Of a stretch of 64,000 nt of DNA, positions 54,587 through 63,288 are shown piece after piece. This stretch comes from Pseudomonas citronellolis (GTDB lineage Bacteria; Pseudomonadota; Gammaproteobacteria; Pseudomonadales; Pseudomonadaceae): positions 173,853 to 237,852 of the forward strand of contig NZ_FOLS01000005.1 in assembly GCF_900112375.1 (NCBI RefSeq), read 5' to 3'. A model generated the notes under the pieces. That model saw nothing but the letters and a program-made list of their open reading frames with translations. It did no database searches and was not told where the DNA came from. A program made the translations under genes and the position numbers. Within the stretch, counting starts at the first letter, position 1; each line of letters opens with the position of its first letter.

Positions 54587-56587
54587 TCAGTGCGGCGCGC
54601 GGCGGATGGTCTTGAGCAGGTCTTCCGGGCTGATCTGGCCGACCACCTGGCTGACCGCGCTGCCCGGTTGCGGCAGGTCGAGGATGTGGCCCTTCATCTT
54701 GCCGATCACGTGCATCTCGCAGGGCTTGCAGTCGAACTTCAGCGTCAGCACCTCGTCGCCGTGCACAAGCTGCATGGGCGCGACCTTGGTGCGCACGCCG
54801 GTGACGCCCTTGGCCTGCTTCGGGCACAGGTTGAAGGAGAAGCGCAGGCAGTGCTTGGTGATCATCACCGGCACCTCGCCGGCTTCCTCGTGGGCCTCGT
54901 AGGCCGCGTCGATCAGCTGCACGCCGTGGCGGTGGTAGAACTCGCGGGCCTTGTGGTTGTACACGTTGGCGAGGAACGACAGGTGCGCCTCGGGGTACAC
55001 CGGCGGCGGGGTGCTCTCGGCCTTGCGGCTGCCGCGCGGGTGGGCGGCGACGCGGGCGGCGGTGAGCGCCTCGATGGCCTCGCGGCGCAGGGCCTTGAGC
55101 TGCGAGTTGGGGATGAAGAATGCCTGCGGCGCGTCCAGCTCGATGCGCTCGGCGTGGTACTGGGTGGTGCCCAACTGGCCGAGCAGGTCGTGCAGTTGCT
55201 CCAGGGCTTGCTCCGGCTTGTTGGCCGCGCCGAAGGGGCCGTCCAGGGCGACGCTGACGCTCACGCCTTCCTCGCTGGTGGCGGTCAGCTCCAGGCGTTC
55301 CTCGCGCAGGCGGGCCAGCCAGGAGAGGCCGACGCGGCGCTCGGCGGAGGTCTTCAGCAGGGCCTGCTGCCAGTTGTGGTCGAGGTTGCGCGACAGCGGA
55401 TGGTTGGGGCGCAGGCGGTACAGGCCCTCGGGCATCTCGTTGGGCTCGACGCGGTAGCGGTAGCGTTTCTCGCCGTCTTCCTCGAATTCGCCTTTGGGCT
55501 CGGCGATGTTGGCGCGGAAGCCCACCACCTCGCGCTTGACCAGCACGTTGAGGCCGTCGCCGTTGGACAGCGGCTCCTGGGTGGCGACGATCAGGTCGCG
55601 CTTGCCGACCTTCTCCACCACGCCCACCGGCAGGCCGGTGAAGGTCGGCGAGTCGAAGGCGCCGATGTCGATTTTGCGTTCGCTGACGAAGTAGTCGGTG
55701 CTGCCGCGGTGGAAGGTCTTGTCCGGGTCGGGCAGGAAGAAGTGCTCGGTGCGGCCGCTGGAGGCGCGGGCCAGGTCCGGGCGCTCGGCGAGGATGCCGT
55801 CCAGGCGCTGGCGGTAGTAGGCGGTGATGTTCTTCACGTAGCCCATGTCCTTGTAGCGCCCTTCGATCTTGAACGAGCGCACGCCGGCGTCGACCAGCGC
55901 GCTGAGGTTGGCGCTCTGGTTGTTGTCCTTCATCGACAGCAGGTGTTTCTCGAAGGCCACCACGCGGCCCTGGTCGTCCTTCAGGGTGTAGGGCAGGCGG
56001 CAGGCCTGGGAGCAATCGCCGCGGTTGGCGCTACGGCCGGTCTGCGCGTGGGAGATGTTGCACTGGCCGGAGAAGGCCACGCAGAGCGCGCCGTGGATGA
56101 AGAACTCGATGGCCGCGTCGGTTTCGTCGGCGATGGCGCGGATTTCCTTCAGGTTCAGCTCGCGGGCCAGCACCAGCTGGGAGAAGCCGGCCTGGTCGAG
56201 GAACTTGGCCCGGCCCAGGGTGCGGATGTCGGTCTGGGTGCTGGCGTGCAGTTCGATCGGCGGGATGTCCAGGTCGAGCACGCCCAGGTCCTGCACGATC
56301 AGCGCGTCGACGCCGGCGTCGTAGAGCTGGTGGATCAGCGCGCGGGCCGGCTCCAGCTCGTCGTCGTGGAGGATGGTGTTGAGGGTGACGAAGATGCGCG
56401 CGTGGTAGCGGTGGGCGAATTCCACCAGCCGGGCGATGTCGCTCACCTCGTTGCAGGCGTTGTGCCGGGCGCCGAAGCTCGGGCCGCCGATGTACACGGC
56501 ATCGGCTCCATGCAGGATGGCCTCGCGGGCGATGCTCACATCGCGGGCAGGGCTGAGCAGTTCCAGATGGTTCTTGGGCAGGGACAT
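54587..56587 (-). CDS. rlhA: 23S rRNA 5-hydroxycytidine C2501 synthase (peptidase U32 family)
   Basis: The protein has 666 residues. The start NHLELLSPARDVSIAREAILHGADAVYIGG and the Cys-rich stretch HGALCVAFSGQCNISHAQTGR-SANRGDCSQACR are those of U32 RNA hydroxylation enzymes. The length and additional C-terminal domain (with FNLCPKQAKGVTGV and FDCKPCEMHVIG) fit RlhA (YdcP), not the shorter TrhP (YegQ). Cysteines probably hold an Fe-S cluster. Confidence 0.88.
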   Translation of the reverse strand: MSLPKNHLELLSPARDVSIAREAILHGADAVYIGGPSFGARHNACNEVSDIARLVEFAHRYHARIFVTLNTILHDDELEPARALIHQLYDAGVDALIVQDLGVLDLDIPPIELHASTQTDIRTLGRAKFLDQAGFSQLVLARELNLKEIRAIADETDAAIEFFIHGALCVAFSGQCNISHAQTGRSANRGDCSQACRLPYTLKDDQGRVVAFEKHLLSMKDNNQSANLSALVDAGVRSFKIEGRYKDMGYVKNITAYYRQRLDGILAERPDLARASSGRTEHFFLPDPDKTFHRGSTDYFVSERKIDIGAFDSPTFTGLPVGVVEKVGKRDLIVATQEPLSNGDGLNVLVKREVVGFRANIAEPKGEFEEDGEKRYRYRVEPNEMPEGLYRLRPNHPLSRNLDHNWQQALLKTSAERRVGLSWLARLREERLELTATSEEGVSVSVALDGPFGAANKPEQALEQLHDLLGQLGTTQYHAERIELDAPQAFFIPNSQLKALRREAIEALTAARVAAHPRGSRKAESTPPPVYPEAHLSFLANVYNHKAREFYHRHGVQLIDAAYEAHEEAGEVPVMITKHCLRFSFNLCPKQAKGVTGVRTKVAPMQLVHGDEVLTLKFDCKPCEMHVIGKMKGHILDLPQPGSAVSQVVGQISPEDLLKTIRRAPH

Positions 56588-56713
56588 GGTTTCTTCTTCA
56601 TCAGGCGTGACACGGCAAGGCGCGCATTGTAGCGGCGAAACGCCCGCCGGGCACCCGTGCGCTGCCCGGTGGTGGCGCCGCCCGGCAGGGCGCTGGACGG
56701 CGAAGGGGCCCGG

Positions 56714-57094
56714 TCAGGCCTTGGCGGCCAGCGCGGTGACTTCCACGCGCATGCCTTCCACGGCCAGGGCGGCCACGCCGACGGCGGCGCGCACCGGCCA
56801 GGGTTTGGCGAAGAAGCGCTGGTAGACCTCGTTGAAGGCGGCGCGGTCGGCCATGTCGGTGAGGTAGATGGTCAGGTGCAGGACGCGCTCCATGGAGCTG
56901 CCGGCGCGTTCCAGGGCGGTTTTCAGCGCGCGCAGGGTGCACTCGCTCTGCTCGACGATGCCGCCCAGCTCCAGGCTGCCGTCCTCGCGGGTGGGGATCT
57001 GGGTGGAGACCAGCAGGCCGCCGAAGCCGGCGACGTCGGAGGAGATCGACTGCGGATCGGCGTCGGGGAGGAAGCTGAGGTCGTTGTTAGCCAT
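56714..57094 (-). CDS. RidA family protein
   Basis: The protein has 126 residues of the YjgF/RidA fold. The segment HLTIYLTDMADRAAFNEVYQRFF and the C-terminal PVRAAVGVAALAVEGMRVEV are typical; the Arg that binds the imine substrate's carboxylate is in VRAAVG. It may deaminate reactive enamines such as 2-aminoacrylate. It lies 126 bases downstream of nothing obviously related; rlhA follows it on the same strand. Confidence 0.88.
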   Translation of the reverse strand: MANNDLSFLPDADPQSISSDVAGFGGLLVSTQIPTREDGSLELGGIVEQSECTLRALKTALERAGSSMERVLHLTIYLTDMADRAAFNEVYQRFFAKPWPVRAAVGVAALAVEGMRVEVTALAAKA

Positions 57095-57198
57095 GGGGGC
57101 CTCTTTCTGCGGGTGGGACGAGGGGCGGCAGCTTACCCGCCGGGGCCGGTGGCGTCATCCGTGCGGGACCGCCCCTCGGGCAACGCCGGTGCCGGGGC

Positions 57199-57327
57199 GT
57201 AGGGCGGATAACGCCTACGGCGTTATCCGCCGTTTGGCCTTGATTCCCGGCGGCTCCGGGGTTGACCTGGGCGTTGGCTGTGGCCTCGGCGTATCGGCGG
57301 ATAACCGCGAACGGTTATTCGCCCTAC
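57199..57327. repeat. Two family C palindromes
   Basis: GTAGGGCGGATAACGCC/GGCGTTATCCGCC (57199-57231) and GGCGGATAACCGCGAACGG (57296-57327) lie 65 bases apart. They fill the gap between the convergent or collinear ridA and araC promoters. The first copy has a different loop (TACG) from the others. Confidence 0.75.
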
Positions 57328-57334
57328 GTCCAGG

Positions 57335-58099
57335 TCAGCGGTAGAAGGCCGAGGGCGCCACGCCGAACTGTCGGCGGAAGGCCGCGGCGAAGGCGCTCTG
57401 GCTGTCGTAGCCGTGCTGCAGCGCCACTTCCAGCACCGGCAGGCCCTGGGCCAGGGCTTCCAGGGAGAGCAGCAGGCGCGCCTGCTGGCGCCAGCGGCCG
57501 AAGGTGATGCCGGTGCTGCGCTGGAAGCGGCGGTGGAAGGTCTTCGGGCTCATCGCCAGCTGCTGGGCCCAGTGCTCGGCGCTGCTGCCTTGCGCCGGGT
57601 TTTCCGCCAGGGCGCGGCAGACCCGGGCGATGCGCTCGTCGTCCGGCCAGGGCAGGTGGAAGGGCAGCACCGGCAGGCTGCGCAGTTCGTCGAGCAGGAA
57701 GCGCATCAGGCGGCCGTCGCGGCTGTCGCTTGCGTAGTGCGCGGGCACCTGGGTGGCGGCCTGGATGAGTTCGCGCAGCAGCGGCGACACGTCGATCACG
57801 CAGTCGCCCAGCGGCAGGCCGTCGATGGCGTCGGGGTTGACGAACAGGCTGCGCACCCGCGTCACGCCGCGCATGCGCAGCGAGTGTTCGACGCCCGCCT
57901 GCAGCCAGACGCCGCGGGTCGGCGGCGTCACCCAGCGCCCGGCCGGGGTCTCCACCACCAGCACGCCCTCGATGGCGTAGATCAGCTGCGCCCGTGGGTG
58001 GCTGTGGGGTGGCACCACGTGGCCGCTGGGGTAGTCGATGGCGACGCCGGTGACCGGCATTTCCAGGGATTCGTAGGGCAGGCTGGCGTGGTCGACCAT
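57335..58099 (-). CDS. AraC family regulator with cupin N-terminal domain
   Basis: The protein has 254 residues. The N-terminal cupin (GHVVPPHSHPRAQLIYAIEGVLVVET) senses a small ligand, and the C-terminal helix-turn-helix pair ends with VALQHGYDSQSAFAAAFRRQFGVAPSAFYR. It is divergent from leuA with 135 bases between starts, so control of this leuA is possible. The upstream leucine pathway signal is unproven. Confidence 0.87.
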   Translation of the reverse strand: MVDHASLPYESLEMPVTGVAIDYPSGHVVPPHSHPRAQLIYAIEGVLVVETPAGRWVTPPTRGVWLQAGVEHSLRMRGVTRVRSLFVNPDAIDGLPLGDCVIDVSPLLRELIQAATQVPAHYASDSRDGRLMRFLLDELRSLPVLPFHLPWPDDERIARVCRALAENPAQGSSAEHWAQQLAMSPKTFHRRFQRSTGITFGRWRQQARLLLSLEALAQGLPVLEVALQHGYDSQSAFAAAFRRQFGVAPSAFYR

Positions 58100-58234
58100 G
58101 GGGCGCGTCCGTTGCGGGGGAAGGGCGAGCTTAGCGCAGGATGACCCTTTCGCGACAACGATGGACCCTTTGGCGCGAGTTGGACGGCTGTGCCCTGCCT
58201 ATGCTGGGCCCGAACTCCCGTTCGAGGCCAGACC

Positions 58235-59917
58235 ATGCAAGCGAACCCGCAAACCAAGTACCGCCCGTTCCCCACCATCGACCTGCCCAACCGCCGCTGG
58301 CCGTCGCAGACCATCGCCCAGGCCCCGGTGTGGCTGTCCACCGACCTGCGCGACGGCAACCAGGCGCTGTTCGAACCCATGAACCGCGAGCGCAAGCTGC
58401 GCCTGTTCGCCGAGCTGGTGCGGCTGGGCTTCAAGGAGATCGAGGTGGGCTTCCCGGCCGCCTCGCGCACCGACTTCGAGATCATCCGCCAGCTGATCGA
58501 CGAGGGCGGCATCCCCGACGACGTCACGCCCATGGTGATGACCCAGTTGCGCGAGGACCTGATCGACGAGACCGTGCGCGCCGTGGCCGGCGCGCGGCGG
58601 GTGATCGTGCACCTGTACAACGCCATCGCCCCGGTGTGGCGGCGCGTGGTGTTCGGCCTGTCGGTGGACGAGGTAGAGCAACTGGTGGTGCGCCACGTGC
58701 AGCTGTTGAAGGAGAAGGTGGCGGCGCACCCGCAGACCGAATGGGTGCTGCAGTACTCGCCGGAGACCTTCTGCATGGCCGAGCTGGAGGTGTCGCTGCG
58801 CATGTGCAACGCCGCCATCCGCACCTGGGATGCCGGCCCTGGACGGCCGATCATCATCAACCTGCCGACCACCGTGGAAGTGGCCACGCCCAACGTCTTC
58901 GCCGACCAGATCGAGTGGATGCACCAGCGCCTGGAACGCCGCGAGCACGTGGTGCTGTCGGTGCACCCGCACAACGACCGCGGCACCGGCGTGGCCTGCG
59001 CCGAGCAAGCGCTGCTGGCCGGCGCGCAGCGGGTGGAGGGCTGCCTGTTCGGCAACGGCGAGCGCAGCGGCAACCTCGACCTGGTGACCCTGGCGCTGAA
59101 CCTCTACACCCAGGGCATCCACCCGGGCCTGGACTTTTCCGACATCGCCGGCGTGGCGCGGGTGGCCGAGGCCTGCACGGGGCTGCCGATCCACCCACGG
59201 CATCCCTACGTCGGCGACCTGGTGTTCACCGCCTTCTCCGGTTCGCACCAGGACGCCATCGCCAAGGGCTTCGCCGCCCAGGCCGCGGACGGTTTCTGGG
59301 AAGTGCCCTATCTGCCGATCGACCCCCGGGACCTGGGGCGCACCTACGACAGCATCGTGCGGGTCAACAGCCAGTCGGGCAAGGGCGGCATCGCCTACCT
59401 GCTGCAGCGCGACCACGGCGTGGTGATGCCGAGGCGGATGCAGGTGGAATTCAGCGCCATCGTGCAGCGCCAGGCCGACAGCAGCGAGACCGAGCTGAGC
59501 AGCGAGGCGCTGTGGCAACTGTTCGCCCAGACCTACCTGGCCCCGGCGCGACCCGGCGGCGCCCTGGTCTACGTCGGCCACCGGCTGTTCGAGGCCGAGG
59601 GTGGGCAGGGCATAGTGCTGGAGGTGGAACTGGCCGACGGCCGCCGCCGGCAACTACAAGGTGTGGGCAACGGCCCGATCGACGCCAGCGTGGCGGCCCT
59701 GGGCCTGCCGATCCGCATCGACGGCTACGAGGAACGCAGCCTCGGCAGCGGCGCCGACGCCCAGGCCCTGGCGCTGGTGGAAGTGGCCTGGCCGGGCGAG
59801 GCGGGCACGCGCTTCGGTGCCGGTTGCCATGCCAACATCGTCAGCGCGTCGATTCAGGCTGTGCTTTGTGCGGTGTCGCGCTTTGCTGGGAGTGGTGAGT
59901 TGCTGGGGGACGTGTAG
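58235..59917 (+). CDS. leuA: 2-isopropylmalate synthase
   Basis: The protein has 560 residues from the ATG at 58235, although the ribosome site is poor (GAGGCC). LeuA condenses acetyl-CoA and 2-oxoisovalerate, the first committed step to leucine. The TIM-barrel start STDLRDGNQALFEPM has the metal Asp, and LSVHPHNDRGTGVACAEQ carries the metal His pair. The C-terminal allosteric dimerisation domain (about 430-560) is complete. No Leu-rich leader or attenuator was found upstream, in contrast to ilvA. Confidence 0.92.
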   Translation: MQANPQTKYRPFPTIDLPNRRWPSQTIAQAPVWLSTDLRDGNQALFEPMNRERKLRLFAELVRLGFKEIEVGFPAASRTDFEIIRQLIDEGGIPDDVTPMVMTQLREDLIDETVRAVAGARRVIVHLYNAIAPVWRRVVFGLSVDEVEQLVVRHVQLLKEKVAAHPQTEWVLQYSPETFCMAELEVSLRMCNAAIRTWDAGPGRPIIINLPTTVEVATPNVFADQIEWMHQRLERREHVVLSVHPHNDRGTGVACAEQALLAGAQRVEGCLFGNGERSGNLDLVTLALNLYTQGIHPGLDFSDIAGVARVAEACTGLPIHPRHPYVGDLVFTAFSGSHQDAIAKGFAAQAADGFWEVPYLPIDPRDLGRTYDSIVRVNSQSGKGGIAYLLQRDHGVVMPRRMQVEFSAIVQRQADSSETELSSEALWQLFAQTYLAPARPGGALVYVGHRLFEAEGGQGIVLEVELADGRRRQLQGVGNGPIDASVAALGLPIRIDGYEERSLGSGADAQALALVEVAWPGEAGTRFGAGCHANIVSASIQAVLCAVSRFAGSGELLGDV

Positions 59918-59933
59918 CGACTGGAGTGGCTTT

Positions 59934-60238
59934 TCGTAAGAGCGAGGGGGACGCCTAGTTCTTGCTCGCGAACGGGGTTTACTGGTGACTTCGGCGTGTT
60001 CGGCTGACTCCGCTCCCTCTCCCTAACCCTCTCCCTGAAGGGAGAGGGGACCGTTGGGCAGATGCTGATAGTTCGGCGTTAGCCGGCTAGCACTGTGATT
60101 ACCGGCTGAACCATTCCTTCTCTCGGCACGGATAAGCCCCCTCTCCCTTCAGGGAGAGGGCTGGGGAGAGGGCGCTCTTGCACCCAACACCGTAGCCACC
60201 GGTAAATCCCATTCGCGAGCAAGCTCGCTCCTACGAAG
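59934..60238. repeat. Compound inverted-repeat element, full copy 3, with interrupted left REP arm
   Basis: The plan is that of 6967-7270, with the core in inverse orientation (about 60012-60176). The left REP arm reads TTTTCGTAAGAGCGAG, then 14 extra bases (GGGGACGCCTAGTT), then CTTGCTCGCGAACGG. The right arm is intact at 60212-60237. The element fills the 357-base gap after leuA. Confidence 0.85.
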
Positions 60239-60274
60239 AGCGCCCCGGAGCGGCCTACGAAAGCCCGCTGCCCA

Positions 60275-60985
60275 CTAAAGCGGAAAAGGCCGCAACCGCC
60301 CCCGCGGGCCATCCACCGCAAGGGCACCCAGCACCAACCGACTCACGCTTTCAGCCACCGCCCGGTAGTCCGCCTCCGCCGGCCGTGTCTTGCCGGTGAT
60401 CAGCGATGCCTGCCAGCCGAAGTGGGTGTGCGCCTGGGTGGCCGACCAGAGGAACAGCAGCAGGTGCTGCGGGTCGGCCGTGGCGATCAGGCCGCGTTCC
60501 ATCCAGTTGCGCAGGCAGGCGAGGTTGTCCTGGGCGGCCTGGCGCAGGCGTTCGCCGCAGGGGGCCGGCAGTTGCCGGGCGCCCAGCAGCATTTCGCCAA
60601 GCACGGCCTTGTAGGTGTGCGGGTGCTCGTGGGCCACGCGCATCCGCGCCTCGATGTAGGCGGGCAGCGCCTGCTCCGGGGGCAGTTCGGCGCGCAACAG
60701 GGCGGCGGCTTGCAGCAGCGGTTCGACCAGGGTTTCCAGCACCCGCGCGTAGAGGTTCCGCTTGTTCTGGAAGTAGTAGTAGACGTTGGCCTTGGGCAGC
60801 CCGACGCGGGCGGCGATGTCTTCGGTGCGCGCGGCCTGGAAGCCCTTGGCGGCGAATTCCTGGCTGGCGGCCTTGAGGATCAGGCGCAGGTTGCGCTCGC
60901 GGATGCCCAGGGCTTCGCTGTCATCGACGGCCGCCTTGCGGCGGTTGGCGGGGGTACGGGCAGGGCGGGTGGCCTGGTCGCTCAT
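60275..60985 (-). CDS. TetR family regulator (RutR-like)
   Basis: The protein has 236 residues. The N-terminal tail is basic and Pro-rich, followed by the TetR helix-turn-helix (EDIAARVGLPKANVYYYFQNKRNLY) at about 55-80 and a RutR/YcdC-type C-terminal domain. It lies downstream of the potE-binding-protein pair on the same strand. A near-perfect dyad at 61008-61029 directly upstream is the likely autoregulatory operator. Confidence 0.87.
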   Translation of the reverse strand: MSDQATRPARTPANRRKAAVDDSEALGIRERNLRLILKAASQEFAAKGFQAARTEDIAARVGLPKANVYYYFQNKRNLYARVLETLVEPLLQAAALLRAELPPEQALPAYIEARMRVAHEHPHTYKAVLGEMLLGARQLPAPCGERLRQAAQDNLACLRNWMERGLIATADPQHLLLFLWSATQAHTHFGWQASLITGKTRPAEADYRAVAESVSRLVLGALAVDGPRGRLRPFPL

Positions 60986-61007
60986 GGGGTATCCGGGGAC
61001 TGCTATC

Positions 61008-61029
61008 GCTATTTACAAAAGTATATAGC
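61008..61029 (-). promoter_or_regulatory. TetR operator candidate
   Basis: The 22-bp dyad reads GCTATnTAC-N4-GTAnATAGC, with eight of nine outer pairs matching. It lies 23 bases upstream of the TetR ATG (60985), and its AT-rich centre stands out. Confidence 0.55.
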
Positions 61030-61066
61030 ACTAGGCGAGGCCTTGTCCCCTGGACCTTCCGCCGCC

Positions 61067-61954
61067 TCAGGGCAGGGTGTACAGACGCAGCAGCATGCGT
61101 TGCTGTTCCGAGGGCCGGCCGAAGTAGCGGCTGTACAGCGCCTCGCCGCCGGGGCCGCGCAGGGTTTCGCTGATGGCGCGGTCCACCAGCAGGCGGAAGG
61201 CGTCGTCGTCGCGGGGCAGGGCCAGGGCGACGCGGGCCACTTCGAACAGGTGCTCGGAGACCTGCAGGCGGTCGCCTTCGGCCGAACGGGCCTGGTAGTT
61301 GAGCAGCGACAGGCGCTCGCCGAAGAAGGCGTCCACCTGGCGGCGCAGGACGCGCTCGACGCCTTCTTGGTAGCTGCCGACTTCCTCCAGGCGCGACTGC
61401 AGGCCCAGGGCGCGGGCCTGCTGCTGCGCCCATTGCACGTTGGTGCTGCCGCGCAGCACGGCGAAGCTGCGCTTGTTCAGCCCCTGGTTGATGGTCGCCC
61501 GCCAGGTCGGGGTGCGTTCGCGCGGGGCGCCGCTGAGCGCGGCCAGCAGGGTGGGGTCGGCGTCGCGGCGGAGGATCACCCCGAGGCCGGCGGTGAACAC
61601 CGGCAGCGAGAAGCTGACGCTCTCGCGGCGCTGCAGGGTTTCCACCAGCGGGCTGCAGAACAGGTCGACCTGGCCTCCGTGCACGGCTTCCAGGGCCTGC
61701 TCCAGGGGCAGCGGCCGGTAGCGCACCTGCAGCTCGCCCAGGCCCGGCTGGCTGCGCAGGCGGGCGACCAGCGCCTGGCACAGGTCGATGGCGTAGCCGC
61801 TGGCCGTGCGCTCGTCGCCCTCGGAGAAGGGCGCGTTGTCGGCCAGAAAGCCCAGCGTCAGAGTATGGCTGGCCTGGATGCGCGCCAGGGTGTCGGCCTG
61901 GACGGCGGGCACCAGCAACAGCAGCGCGAGCAGAGGAGCGAGCAGGCGGTTCAT
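61067..61954 (-). CDS. Periplasmic solute-binding protein (amino-acid type)
   Basis: The protein has 295 residues with a signal peptide (1-20, ending VQA). Family 3 binding-protein motifs are visible: LTLGFLADNAPFSEGDERTA, SGYAIDLCQAL, and GGQVDLFCSPLVETLQRRESV. The ATG overlaps the potE-like stop (ATGA), so the two are translated together. No ABC permease is adjacent, so it may be a signalling or accessory protein. The ligand is unknown. Confidence 0.85.
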   Translation of the reverse strand: MNRLLAPLLALLLLVPAVQADTLARIQASHTLTLGFLADNAPFSEGDERTASGYAIDLCQALVARLRSQPGLGELQVRYRPLPLEQALEAVHGGQVDLFCSPLVETLQRRESVSFSLPVFTAGLGVILRRDADPTLLAALSGAPRERTPTWRATINQGLNKRSFAVLRGSTNVQWAQQQARALGLQSRLEEVGSYQEGVERVLRRQVDAFFGERLSLLNYQARSAEGDRLQVSEHLFEVARVALALPRDDDAFRLLVDRAISETLRGPGGEALYSRYFGRPSEQQRMLLRLYTLP

Positions 61955-63288
61955 GGCGACTCCGGCGGCGCGGCGAGGCGCTCGTAGGCCTTGACGAAGC
62001 GCTTGGCGATGAAGCCGAACAGCAGGTAGCCGACCACCATCACCAGGGCCGCGCCGAACACCGCTTCCAGCCCCGAGGCGTAGAGCGCGTAGAAGCAGTA
62101 GCAGGCGGCGACCAGCATCACGGCGGTGTTGCGGCGCACCAGGTCCAGGCCGACGCCGGCCTTGTAGAGGATCACCACCAGCCCGGTCAGCGAGGTGATG
62201 TAGGGGATGATGTTGGTGACCGCCGCCAGGCTCACCAGCTTGTTGAACTGGGCGGTGGCGTTGGGCGAGATGGTCGAGAGGGCGATCAGGCTCTGCAGCA
62301 CCGCGCAGGTGACCAGCCCGGCCAGCGGCGCGCCGCGCCCGGTGACGCGGGTGAACAGCTGCGGGAACAGGCCCTGGGCGGCGGTGACCTTGGCCGTCTC
62401 GGCCAGGGTGAACTGCCAGCCCAGCAGCGAACCGACGCAGGCCATCACCGCCAGGGCCATGACCAGGTTGCCCACCCCGTCGTTGAACAGGCGCGCGTAG
62501 GCCAGGGCGAAGGGCGCGCTGGAGTTGGCCAGTTCCGGGTTCGGCACCAGGCCCTGGATCACGGTGGTGGACAGCACGTACACCACCGCCGCGCCCAGGG
62601 TGCCCAGCAGGCAGGCCAGCGGCACGTTGCGCTTGGGGTTGTCCACCGCGTCGGAGTTCTGCGCCGCCGACTCCATGCCGAGGAAGGCCCAGAGCGTGAG
62701 TGGGATGCTGTCGGTGATCGCCTGGCTGACCGGCAGGTCGTTTGGGTTCCAGGCGGCGGCGAAGACCTCCGGGCGGAACCAGAACCAGCCGAAGAAGCCC
62801 AGCCCGGCCACCGGGATGATCACCCCCCAGACGGTGACCGAGCCCAGCCGCCCGGTGATCCGCGGGCCGCCGAAGTTGGCCAGGGTGGTCAGCCAGATCA
62901 GCCCCAGGGTCCCGAGGAGCAGGGGCACCGAGCCGCTGCCCAGCCAGGGGAAGAAGGGCGTCAGGTAGCCCACCGCGGAAAGGCTGATGGCGACGTTGCT
63001 GATCACCAGGGACAGGAAGTACAAGTACGAGCAGAGGAAGAACGCCGACTTGCCATGGGCCTCCTCGCTGTAGGCGGACATGCCGCCGGAGCGCGGGCAG
63101 TAGATGCCGCACTGGGCGAAGCAGTAGGCGATGGCCATGGAGCCCACGGCGGTGAACACCCACGACAGCAGCGAGACCGCGCCCAGCTGGGCCATGCTGG
63201 AGGGCAGCATGATGATCCCCGAGCCCATCATGTTGACCATCACCAGGGTGGTCAGCCCGGTGAGGCCCATCTTCCTGGTCGCGGCCAT
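61951..63288 (-). CDS. potE: Putrescine:ornithine antiporter-like APC permease
   Basis: The protein has 445 residues from the ATG at 63288 (AGGAGG upstream). The conserved MVNMMGSGIIMLPSSMAQLGAVS start, ANFGGPRITGRLGSVTVWGVIIP and LWAFLGMESAAQNSDAVDNP follow E. coli PotE closely. About 12 membrane segments are present. It would exchange putrescine for ornithine. Pairing with a periplasmic binding protein through an ATGA overlap is not part of the classic speF-potE operon. Confidence 0.85.
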   Translation of the reverse strand: MAATRKMGLTGLTTLVMVNMMGSGIIMLPSSMAQLGAVSLLSWVFTAVGSMAIAYCFAQCGIYCPRSGGMSAYSEEAHGKSAFFLCSYLYFLSLVISNVAISLSAVGYLTPFFPWLGSGSVPLLLGTLGLIWLTTLANFGGPRITGRLGSVTVWGVIIPVAGLGFFGWFWFRPEVFAAAWNPNDLPVSQAITDSIPLTLWAFLGMESAAQNSDAVDNPKRNVPLACLLGTLGAAVVYVLSTTVIQGLVPNPELANSSAPFALAYARLFNDGVGNLVMALAVMACVGSLLGWQFTLAETAKVTAAQGLFPQLFTRVTGRGAPLAGLVTCAVLQSLIALSTISPNATAQFNKLVSLAAVTNIIPYITSLTGLVVILYKAGVGLDLVRRNTAVMLVAACYCFYALYASGLEAVFGAALVMVVGYLLFGFIAKRFVKAYERLAAPPESP

